Positions 37,942 through 51,000 of a stretch of 64,000 nt of DNA are shown in pieces; position 1 is the first letter of the stretch; every line of letters starts with the position of its first letter. The position numbers were made by a program, and so were the translations under genes. The DNA comes from Catellatospora bangladeshensis (lineage in GTDB: Bacteria > Actinomycetota > Actinomycetes > Mycobacteriales > Micromonosporaceae), in assembly GCF_016862575.1 (NCBI RefSeq), contig NZ_BONF01000004.1, positions 1-64,000 of the forward strand, read 5' to 3'. A model generated the notes under the pieces. It ran no database searches. It was not told the DNA's origin and saw nothing but the letters and a program-made list of their open reading frames with translations.

Positions 37942-39000
37942 ATGCGCCCGTTGCGGCATCTGGATCAGGTGGTCGTGCCACGACTGGCACGGGGTTTCGC
38001 CCGCGTGGCGCGGGGCCGGTTGCGGTTGCGGCTGCTGACCGGCGCCGCGCTGTGCGGCGTCACCGGCGCCCTGCTGGCCGTGGTGTGGACCGCGCACCGC
38101 GGCACCACCGCGGAGGCCGAGACCGCCATAGGCGAGACGGTGCAGGTCGGCGTCGTGCAGGGGCAGTCGGTGCCGCTGTACGCCCGGCAGGCGCGCTCGG
38201 AGCTGGCGACGCTGCTCAAGCGCCCCGCGGCCAGCCCGGTGGAGACGTACGCCCTGGTCAGCCTCAAGGCATACCTGGCGCCGGAACGGCTCACGCCGGT
38301 GCTCGGCGGGGTGTCGGTGGTCGAGGTGTTCGCCCGGGTGCCGCTCAAGGAGGCGGACACCCCGTCGGTGCGCATTCCCGCCTTCAAGATCCCCGATGAC
38401 GTGGTGACCGGGATGCGGCAGGTGGCGCAGCGGCGTGCGGCCGACGCGGGCGACTTCCGGGATCTGGCGGCCAAACTGCGCACCGCCGACGCGGCCGAGG
38501 ACCGGCTGCGGGACACCTACCTGGACGACTCCGGGGTGGCCGCGGCCGAGGCGGAGGCCTACCGGGCCGCCTGCACGTGCGTGTACGCGGCCGTGGTGCG
38601 GGCGACCCCGGCGGCGCTGGACCAGATCGCCGCGCGGCCCGAGGTGCGCGCCGTCGACCCGGCGCCGGAGGTGCGCCGCCTGGACCGGGCGGTGTTCCTG
38701 CCGCCGCTGCCCGAGCAGGTGGGCCAGGCCGGCCCGTCGGCCACCGCCACGCCCTCGGCCCCGGCGGACGGGTCGCCCTCGGCTGAGCCGTCAGGTGGGC
38801 CGTCAGGCGGCTCCTCTGCCGGGCCGGGCGCCGCGGACGGCCCCTCACCCGATCCCTCGCCACGCCCGTCCGGCAGTCCGGACGCCGCGCCGGAGCCGTC
38901 GCCGTCCGGATCCGCGCCGGGGGCGGGTGAGGCCACCGCCACCCCGGGCGCTGAGGCGGGCCTGCCGAGCCCGAGCCGGTCCCTGCTGGCGGCGGGCTGA
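37942..39000 (+). CDS. Hypothetical membrane-anchored protein
   Basis: A 352-residue protein: a basic N-terminus with RGRLRLRLL, one membrane helix (~residues 31-51), an extracytoplasmic region (~55-250) mixing strands and helices with a Cys pair (ACTCVYA), and a Pro/Ser/Gly-rich tail (~255-345). No family recognised. ATG has GAGAGGAA 7 nt upstream. Probably a secreted-side protein tethered to the membrane. The Pro/Ser-rich tail looks like a wall-spanning linker. Confidence 0.7.
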   Translation: MRPLRHLDQVVVPRLARGFARVARGRLRLRLLTGAALCGVTGALLAVVWTAHRGTTAEAETAIGETVQVGVVQGQSVPLYARQARSELATLLKRPAASPVETYALVSLKAYLAPERLTPVLGGVSVVEVFARVPLKEADTPSVRIPAFKIPDDVVTGMRQVAQRRAADAGDFRDLAAKLRTADAAEDRLRDTYLDDSGVAAAEAEAYRAACTCVYAAVVRATPAALDQIAARPEVRAVDPAPEVRRLDRAVFLPPLPEQVGQAGPSATATPSAPADGSPSAEPSGGPSGGSSAGPGAADGPSPDPSPRPSGSPDAAPEPSPSGSAPGAGEATATPGAEAGLPSPSRSLLAAG

Positions 39001-39223
39001 CGGGTGTCGCCCGATGGAGTCCATACCCGGCATCGAATGGTGTCGTTGAACACAGCGGGCGGTACGCAAGGCATCCTCGCCTTCGGCGGCGGGAATCGGC
39101 CGAGAGGGTCTGGAGGAGCGGGTGCCCGAGCACATAGGGTGGTCAAGCCGGTGTCGAGGTGCGTAGCCTGGCACGGCGTTTGATCATCGGATACTCAGGC
39201 AGGGGCGGGGAGGGCGGCACACC

Positions 39224-40267
39224 GTGGAGCGCAACGGCCACCGTGGGGACGACTCCACCGGGTGGGGCCGGCCCGGCGAGCTGACGCCCGCCGAGCAGAC
39301 CTCCCGCTGGCGGTTGCTGCTCGACCGGGCCCGCGCCGCCCCGCCGCGTGACGAGCCCCGGCCCTACCCGCCCGGCCCGGCCACGGCCACCTCCACCGGC
39401 CCGGTGTACGACGCCCCGCCCACCGAGCGGCTGGAGTGGCGGCCCGCCGCCCGCCCCGACGACGTCGAGCGCGCCGTCTCGGTGCTGCGCCGGGAGCTGG
39501 GCAAGCCGCGGGTGCTGGCCTTCGCCAACCCCAAGGGCGGGGTGCACAAGACCACCGCCACCGTGCTCGCCGCCGCCACCATCGGCAGCGTGCGCGGCCG
39601 GGGCGTGCTGGCCTGGGACGACAACGAGCTGCGGGGCACGCTGGGCCTGCGCGCCGGCAGCGCCCGGCACGCCCGGACCATCCGGCACCTGCTCGCCGAC
39701 CTGATCGAGATCGAGAACACGGCGGGGCCCGAGCTGAAGGACCGGCTCGACGACTACCTGCGCCACGCCTCCGACGGGTCGTACGACGTGCTCGCCGGCG
39801 AGGAGAACCCGCGCTTCGCCCAGCGCCTCGACCAGCACACCGTGCGCCGGGTGCTGGACCTGCTGCTGCGTACGCACGAGGTGGTCTGCGTGGACACCGG
39901 CAACAACGTGGAGAGCGCGAACTGGCAGACGGTGATCCGCGCCGCCGACCAGCTCGTGATCACCACGGTGCCGCGCGAGGACGCCGCGTTCACCGCCGAC
40001 TGGATGATCGACCTGCTGCACGAGATCGGTCTCGGCGAGCTGGCGAACAACGCGGTGACGCTGCTGTCCTGCGCCACCCCGGGTCACCAGCCGCTGCTGG
40101 AGGACTTCCGCAGGCACTTCGCCACCCGGACCCGCGCGGTGGTCGTGGTGCCCTTCGACCCGGCCCTGGAGACCGGCTCCTCGATCGAGCACGGCGCGCT
40201 GCAGCCGGCCACGAAACGGGCGTGGCTCAACGCGGCGGCGGCGATGGTGGAGCCGTTCGCCCGGTGA
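39224..40267 (+). CDS. ParA/MinD-like P-loop ATPase
   Basis: A 347-residue SIMIBI-type ATPase. Residues 1-100 are a Pro/Arg-rich extension. The deviant Walker A is NPKGGVHKTTAT: the usual Gly of KGGVGKT is His108, between Lys104 (signature lysine) and Lys109. VLAWDDNELRGTLGLRAG replaces the normal switch I region, and VVCVDTGNN is the Walker B-like strand. This type appears as MinD/ParA-like proteins near ESX loci and elsewhere in actinobacteria. No parB follows; position upstream of dnaE is probably incidental. GTG start with GGGGAGGG upstream. Confidence 0.85.
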   Translation: MERNGHRGDDSTGWGRPGELTPAEQTSRWRLLLDRARAAPPRDEPRPYPPGPATATSTGPVYDAPPTERLEWRPAARPDDVERAVSVLRRELGKPRVLAFANPKGGVHKTTATVLAAATIGSVRGRGVLAWDDNELRGTLGLRAGSARHARTIRHLLADLIEIENTAGPELKDRLDDYLRHASDGSYDVLAGEENPRFAQRLDQHTVRRVLDLLLRTHEVVCVDTGNNVESANWQTVIRAADQLVITTVPREDAAFTADWMIDLLHEIGLGELANNAVTLLSCATPGHQPLLEDFRRHFATRTRAVVVVPFDPALETGSSIEHGALQPATKRAWLNAAAAMVEPFAR

Positions 40268-40357
40268 CCCCGGGCACCCGGGGAGCGGCGGGTGGAACGC
40301 GTCGGAGCGCCCGACTAGGCTGAGCGGTACCGTCGACAAGCTGGGGGTGGGTGCGCC

Positions 40358-43900
<3,543 letters not shown>

Positions 43901-43920
43901 GCCCCGCGGCCGACGAGCCA

Positions 43921-43982
43921 TGATCGCGGTCTCGTGTCAGAAAGTGGAGCTGGACCCCACTTTCTGACACGGACTCGTGATC
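43921..43982. terminator. Long bidirectional hairpin after dnaE
   Basis: A 15-bp perfect core CGTGTCAGAAAGTGG (43933-43947) pairs with 43957-43971; the outer arms TGATC and TGATCA continue it with a few mismatches. It lies between the convergent dnaE and the WXG-like gene, 20 nt past dnaE, so it can serve both. Its outer arm resembles that of the hairpin at 12202. Confidence 0.75.
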
Positions 43983-44009
43983 ACCGCCGTCAGGCGGGGG
44001 ACCCCGGCG

Positions 44010-44396
44010 TCAGATCGGGATGTTGGGGTGGTGGTTGCCGGCCTGCTGGGCGCGCTGGCTGGCGGCGACGTCGGCGGAGGTGGTGTTGTCGGCGGCGCCG
44101 CCGATGTTGGTGCCCATCGTCTGCAGCGCGGTGCCGACCTGCTGCCACAGCGTCAGGATGGTCGGCGCGATCTTGCTGTAGCCCTCGTCCAGCGCCTTGC
44201 CCACGTCGTCGGTGCCCCACGGCCGCGACTGCCCTGCCGAATCGATGCTCGCCCCGATGCCCGAACGCAGCGAGGACACGTCCTGGCCCGCCGCGAACAT
44301 GCGGCGGCCCGCGTCGCGCGCCTGGTCCAGGTCCATGTGGGTGCCGTCGCCCGACGGCCAGCTCATGTGCCGGATCGGGATCTCGTCACCGCTCAT
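44010..44396 (-). CDS. WXG100-like small secreted protein
   Basis: A 128-residue helical protein starting at ATG 44396. WPSGDGTHMD near residue 13 and RPWGTDDVG near residue 61 give Trp-x-Gly-like turns between helices; the helices and the disordered C-terminus fit WXG100/ESAT-6-like substrates of type VII secretion. A start 12 codons upstream is open but overlaps more of the previous gene. It overlaps the YbaB-like gene by 11 nt and is divergent from the giant toxin gene, of which it may be the secretion partner. No secretion apparatus gene lies in the window. Confidence 0.6.
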   Translation of the reverse strand: MSGDEIPIRHMSWPSGDGTHMDLDQARDAGRRMFAAGQDVSSLRSGIGASIDSAGQSRPWGTDDVGKALDEGYSKIAPTILTLWQQVGTALQTMGTNIGGAADNTTSADVAASQRAQQAGNHHPNIPI

Positions 44397-44817
44397 CGCG
44401 CGTCTCCGGCCGGTAGTCCATGATGTCGTCATGCCGCTTGAGCAGGTCGTTCATGTCGTTGGTGCGCAGGAACGACATCGCGCCGGAGTCGGCCGGCATG
44501 ACCTCGGCCATGATCGCGCTGACGCCCGCACCCGCGGCCTCGCTGGCTTTGGCGGCCACCCGGGTGATCTCCTCGGCCAGTCCCGTGGCGCTGTACGAGC
44601 GCAGCGCGGCGGGCTCCAGATCCACCTTCACCAGCCGGCCGCGCGCGTCGACCTGCACCTTGATGAGACCGTCGCGCGACTTCTCGGTGGCGCGGTAGGC
44701 GTGCAGCTTCGCCTGCATCTCGCCCATGCCGGAGCGCAGCTTGTTGTACTGGTCGTGCACCTGCGCGAAGCGTTCCCGCAGCGCCCAGTTGGCGTCGCGA
44801 TCGGAGCGTTGGGCCAT
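44386..44817 (-). CDS. YbaB/EbfC-like protein of a toxin locus
   Basis: A 143-residue protein: the helix-strand-strand-helix order of YbaB proteins, with KVQVDARGRLVKVDLEP the strand pair and a helical C-terminal part with an FLRTNDMNDLL segment. YbaB-like proteins of this size commonly accompany WXG100 and polymorphic toxin genes in actinobacteria. Whether it binds DNA, acts as a chaperone or regulates the locus is unknown. ATG start. It shares a 197-bp divergent control region with the giant gene. Confidence 0.75.
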   Translation of the reverse strand: MAQRSDRDANWALRERFAQVHDQYNKLRSGMGEMQAKLHAYRATEKSRDGLIKVQVDARGRLVKVDLEPAALRSYSATGLAEEITRVAAKASEAAGAGVSAIMAEVMPADSGAMSFLRTNDMNDLLKRHDDIMDYRPETRDER

Positions 44818-44870
44818 GAGGGGCTGCCCTTTCGTCGTGCTGCCAGTGCCTGACCGACTGTAGCCCGGCT

Positions 44871-44885
44871 CGGCACGTTGTGCCG
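44871..44885. promoter_or_regulatory. Palindrome in the divergent toxin control region
   Basis: CGGCAC-gtt-GTGCCG, a perfect 6-bp inverted repeat, flanked on both sides by CCCGG and CCGGG. It lies 54 nt upstream of the YbaB-like ATG and 130 nt upstream of the giant gene. Candidate operator for the locus. A possible plus-strand -10 (TAACTT, 44919-44924) and TTGGCG (44894-44899) are 19 bp apart, which is too long to be convincing. Confidence 0.4.
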
Positions 44886-45014
44886 CAACCGGGTTGGCGC
44901 ACTCTTGTCCGGATCGAGTAACTTACCCACAGCGTTCGCGCGCCGATCGACGCGGGCCCGCCGGGGAGCGGGAAGCGTGGCACGGGAACCGAACTCTGGG
45001 GAGGGTGCGGGGAG

Positions 45015-48000
45015 ATGTCGTGGTTGCCGTCGCCTATTCCGCATCCACTGTCCTATTTCGACGCTCCAGGGTGGATGAAGGAATGTCTCGACTGGGTCAT
45101 CGGCATGGACTGGCCCGAGGGGGACGAACAGGCCACCTGGGACCTCGCTGACGACTGGTACTCGGTCGCCGCCGACCTCGCCGACCCGCTGGTGGAGTCC
45201 GAGCGGGCCGCGCTGGACGCGGTCGCCGCGTTCGGCGGCGTCGAGGGCAAGGTCGCCGCGGCCATCAAGGAGGCCTGGGAGCAGATCGGCTCCGGCTCCG
45301 AGAAGTCCGCGCTGCAGGCCGCGGCCCACGTCGCAGGCGCGCTCGGCGAGATGCTCGAAGGCGGCGGCTGCGACATCCAGGGCGCCAAGCTGGAGTACTA
45401 CATCGAGCTGGGCCTGCTGCTGATCGAGCTGATCGCGCTGGCCGTCGCCGCGTTCTTCACCTTCGGCGCGTCCACCGCCGCGGCCGGCCCGGTCTGCATG
45501 GCGACCCGCTTCGCCATCAAGGAGATCCTCAAGCGGCTGATCAAGTCGCTGATCGAGCGCGGCATCAAGCGCGCCATCAAGGACAAGATCAAGGATCTCG
45601 GCAAGGACTTCACCAAGAAGCTCGGCAAGTGGGCGATCAAGGCGGGCAAGGAGGGCCTGGACGAGGCCAAGGAGGAGCTGCTCACCCAGGGCGCCATCCA
45701 GAGCTATCAGGTCGCCGAGGGCAGACGTGACGGCCTGGACGCCGGTGACCTCCTCATGTCCGGCTGGGCCGGCTTCGCGGGCGGTGCGGCCAGCACGCTG
45801 GCGGGCGGCCACAACGGCTCCTTCGTCAGCAAGGTCTCCCACGGGGTACGCGGCGAGGTGCTCGGCGACATCGGCGGCTCGCTGGCCACCGGCCAGATGC
45901 CCGACCTGGGCAACCTCGGCATGGCCGCGACCTCGGGCGCGCGGTCCAGCGTCACGAGCCACTTCACCGGCGAGCTCAACAACATGACCTCGGACCTGGT
46001 CGGCAACATGGCCGGGGCCAACCTCGACTCGAACACCAGCGCGCCGATCGTCGCCGCGGCCGCGACCACCTCGACCGGCGCCCAGCCGGACGTGCAGCCC
46101 CGGCAGGTCACCGACGACTCCGCGAACTGGCCCAGCGCCCCCGGCACCGGCGGCAACTCCGGCAACACGGGCTCGGGCGGCCACAGCCCCACCGGTGGCC
46201 TGGCCGGGATCGCCCCGGCCGAAGCGCCCCCGGCTCCGGCTCCGGCGGCGCCCGCCGCCCCGGCCGCACCGAGCGTGCCCACGCAGAACACGGTCGTCGC
46301 ACCGGTCGCCGCCGCACCCGCCGCGCAGGCCATGGCCGCCCCGGCTGCTCCGGCCGCGGCCGCACCGTCGTCCACGCTGGCCGGGGCGCCACCCGCCACC
46401 ACGTCCGCTCCGACCCCGTCCACCACCGGCACCTCCGGCGGTGGCCTGGCCGGCACCTCGACGAGCACCTCCGGCGGCAGCTCGACCGGCGGCGCGCCGT
46501 CGTCCGCTGGAGCGTCGACCAGCAGCGCACCGTCGTCCACGAGCACCTCGGCCACGTCCGGCACCACCGGTGGCGGTTCAACGGCCACGTCCGGCAGCGG
46601 CGCCCAGAGCTCCGGTGCGAGCGGGTCCTCCTCGTCCGGCACGAACCCGGCTACCGGCGCGCGCCCCACGGGCGGCGTGTCGGCCTCGGTGCCGTCGGTC
46701 CAGGCGAACCTGACCGCGCAGGCGGGCGGCACCACCACCAGCCCGTCGGTGCAGGCGGGCACCGGCGTCCAGACCGGCCCGAACACGCAGACCGGCCCCA
46801 ACGTGCAGGCCACCGCGAACCCGTCGGTGCAGACCGGCTCCACGAACCCGGCACCGTCGAGCAACCCGGCGACCTCGCCGAACCCGGCGACCCAGGTCAG
46901 CGCCACGACGTCGGCCAACCCGACGGCGCAGACCACCGCCGGGGTGCAGGCGAATCCGGCGACCACCAACCCGGCGACCACGAACCCGGCCACGCAGACC
47001 AACCCCACGACACAGGCGAACCCCGCGACGCAGACCAACCCCGCGACGCAGGGCAACCCCGCGACGCAGACCAACCCGGCGACGCAGACGAATCCGGCCG
47101 CGCAGGCGAACCCCGCCACGCAGGCGAACCCCGCCACGCAGGCGAACCCCGCCACGCAGCAGAACCCGACCCCGCACGCGACGACCGGCCAGCAGAATCC
47201 GGCCAGCACCCAGCAGAACCCGACCACGCAGGCACCGACCGCGCAGAACCCGGCGACGCAGCAGCCCACCGCCGACCAGCCGAGCCGTCAGCAGACGGAC
47301 GCCGCCACGGCGGCGGCGGTCGGCGTGGTGCCCGCGACCGACCCGAACCGGTCCGGCGCCGACACCACGCCCCGTCCCGCCGGGGACGGCCGGCGCGACG
47401 GCGAGCGGTCCCGGGCCGAGGCACGGCGCTGGAGCGACGCGTACCACGGCGGTCTGCGCGCGCAGCGGCGCGCGATCCTGGCGTCGATGGGCCGGCCGGG
47501 CGCGCTGGCCGCGGCCGCCTGGGACGCCCTCAACCGGCACGACGGGGCCGACTTCACCCGGGGCGGGGTCACCACCGACGACGTGTCCGCGCTGACCGGC
47601 ACGGACCAGCCGCCGTCGGTGGACGCGACCCGCCGCTACGACCAGCCCGGCGGTTACCGCCCGGTGCTCACCCAGCACCAGCTCGACCTGGAGAACGCGG
47701 TCCCGCGCGACGCGGACGGCCGCCCGCTGCAGTTCCCGCCGCTGCGCTCGGGCTGGCTGCGCTACGCCAACGACGGCGGCCCGAACGCCGACCCGACCCG
47801 TGCCGTGAACTGCGTGGACGTGCTGCTCTCGGTGGCCGACACGTGGCTGCACGGGCGGCCCCGCTGCGCGGCGGCGCGCACCTTCGACGGCTTCGCGTCC
47901 GGCAACCCGGACCAGCCGTCCGGCCCGGAGCCGCGCGGCCCGCACCGCATCGAGGACTTCTTCAACGGCCGCCTGCAGCAGCTGTGCCCCGACACCCGGG

Positions 48001-51000
48001 GCCTGGACCAGGCCGGCGCCCGGCAGACCGTGGACGCGGCGTACTCGCGCCTGGCCGACCAGCTGCGCCAGGCGGGTCCGGGCGCGATGGCGGTGGTCAT
48101 CCACCACTCCAGCGACGGCACCGCGCACACCTGGCCGGTCTTCAACGACGGCGGCGTCATCATGTACGCCGACCCGCAGTCCCCGCCCGGCACGCCCAGC
48201 ACCACGCCGCCGTTCACCGACGGCATCATCCAGATGGACGCGATGGTGATCGGGCCCGACGGCGAGCAGTCGCTGATCGACGGTGCGCCCACCGGAGCCT
48301 GGTCGCAGTACCAGGGCCAGCCCGACCCGGCCGCCGCGCCCGCCGGAATGCCTGGACGGCCGCCGCTCGACGCGGACATGCAGCGGCCGCTCACCGACGC
48401 CGAGCTGGACGAGCTGGGCGTCGGCCAGGCCACGCTCACCGACCTCGGCTACCCGGATCCGTCGGTGCTCGACGACGCCGACCGGGCCCGGCTGGAGGCG
48501 ATGCTGCCGCAGACCGCGCTGGTCTCGCCGCAGGACATCCGGTTCACCCAGCGTTCGGTCAGCCCGAACAGCGGCGACATGTCCATGCAGGAGTTCGCCG
48601 ACCGGATGGCCGAGACCGGCTGGCGCGGCGGGCCCGCGCACGTCGTCGCCTGGGGTGACGGCTCGATGTCCAGCATGGACAACCGCCGGATGCGCGCCGC
48701 CCGGCTGGCGGGCCTGCCCACGGTGCCGGTCTGCGTGCACCGCCCGGACGATCCGCTGACCAGCCTGCCCGAGGGCGAGGACCCGGACCGGACGAAGTAC
48801 CGCCGGCCGCTCGCGGTCGACATCCGCATGGTCGACGGCCGCCTGGTCGTCGGCGGTGACCAGGGCACCATCGTGCACGCGGCGGGCACGGAGCCGACCA
48901 CGTTCGGCGAGGCGGCCCTGTTCCGCGCCGCCGAGCAGCGCAGCCTGCTGCCCGGCCGCCTGTACGGCGCCGAGACGACCCCGGTGACGATCGGCAAGCC
49001 GCCCGGCCCGGACCGTCCCACGGCGAACCTCCGCCCGGACGAGCAGACGATGCTGGCCGGGCTGCACACGTCCGCCGAGAGCCGGGCGGCGGCGGCGCTG
49101 CCGGTGCTGCGCGGCATCGCGATCGATCTCAACCGCGCGCAGGGCGTGCAGACCGACCGCGTGCTCGACGTGGAGATCGACGGCGACGAGAACAACCCGC
49201 CGTCGCAGGAGCCGGAGCCGCCGGTGCGGCTGCGCGGCACCGCGGCGATGGTGAAGTCGCCGACCTCGCTGGAGCGCAAGTACCTGACCGAGGGCCGGCG
49301 TGACGCGCCAGGTGAGTTCGCGCAGGGCGTCAACGACACGACGCGCTTCAGCCTGCAGCTACCCGGTGGGGATGCCTACCTCGGCAGTCTGCAGAGCGCG
49401 ATCGGCCAGCTGGAGGCGGCTGGCTACGAACTCACCGACCTGAAGAACTTCTTCCGTCCCGGCAACCGCTTCCACGGCATGAACGCCACCTTCCGGGCCC
49501 CGGACGGCGGGCTGATGGAGGTGCAGTTCCCCACCGCCGACTCGTTCCGGGCGTGGACCCTCACGCACGACGCCTACGAGGTGCTGCGCCAGAGCAACGA
49601 GCTGGATCCGCGCAAGGTTCACGCGCTGCTGAGCATGTTCGCGGTGAACCAGGAGCTCGGGCTCAACGAGAACGTGCCTTCCGGCCTGGAGGACTTCGTC
49701 CGCGAGCGCTTCCCCGATGCGAGCCCCTCCGTCGACACCAGCTTCGCCAAGTGGGTCGCCAAGAACCCGGAAACCTGGCAGCGGTATCGCGAGTGGTTGG
49801 ATGAGCAGGGCGCGTCGTTCGACGGCGTCGGCGCGGTGCTCGACGAGTTCGGCCTGACCGAGGCCGATCTGCCGCTGACGCCGGATCTCGCCGCGAGGCT
49901 GGAGGCAATTGATGATCAACTACTATCAGACCTACGTGCGCGACGAGAGGGACGGCCTGCCGAGGGGGATCTTCGTAGTCCGGTCGAACGATCCGGCGTA
50001 CGCGATGTACTGGGACAAGGTCCAGAAGGCGTGGATCTTCGACCCGGTGTCGATCGAGAGGTTCCGGTTCAAGGCGGAGAACATCGACCGGTACGACCGG
50101 ATCACCAGGGCCGAGGCGGAAGCCCTGATGCTGGTGAACACGGAGGGGACCGAGGCGCTCCCCGACGAGGAGACGATTCTCTGGATCTTCCAGTGGAAGG
50201 GCGAACCGCCCCAGGACGACGACTAGACCCGTCGGCCGAGGGCGAGGAGTCTCCCGAACTCGCCGCGCGTCCCGACACGGAGCCGCAGCCGCACCTCCCG
50301 GCTCAGCAAGTCGGCGGCACCGACCCCGGCACTCCCGGCGGGCCGAACCCGTCCGGCACTCCGCCGAATCCGGCAGGCCGCTTCTTCGCGCCCCCGCCGG
50401 AGCCCTCGGGGCAGCCGGCACCGAGCCGCCCGGACGGCTACGAGGACGCCATGCTCGACGACGTCTACGAGCGGGCGCTGGCGGCCTCGGATCGCGTCAT
50501 GGCGGACCTGGCGGGCTTCACCGCCGCGGCCGAGCGGGCGTTGGGCCTGCCGGAGGGTTCGCTGCCGCTGCGCGACCCCGACCACCGGTTCAAGAGCCGC
50601 GAGTCCCTGGAGCGCAAGTACCTGTCCGAAGGCCGGGTAGGTGGGCCGGAGCAGTTCGCGGCCACGGTCAACGACTCGGTGCGCTTCTCGATCCAGCTGC
50701 CCGACGGGGCGGACTACAGGCCCGCGCTGGACGCGGTCATGGACCAGCTGGCAGCCGCCGGCTACCAGCTCCAAGGGAAGATCAACAACTTCTGGCGGGC
50801 CGGTAACCGGTTCTACGGAATGAACACCACGTTCCGGGCGCCGGACGGCACGCTGTTCGAGGTGCAGTTCCCGACGCAGCGGTCGTACGACATCTGGCAC
50901 GCGACGCACGGTGACTACGAGATCCTGCGTGACGACGACGCCGAGCCCGAGGCGCGTATCCGGGCGATGCTGAGCATGCTGAGGCTCAACAGGCAGGCCG

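Noticed and set aside
46953..47170. CRISPR-like array
   Set aside because: Units are 15-18 bp, contiguous without spacers and in frame, encoding NPATQ peptides.
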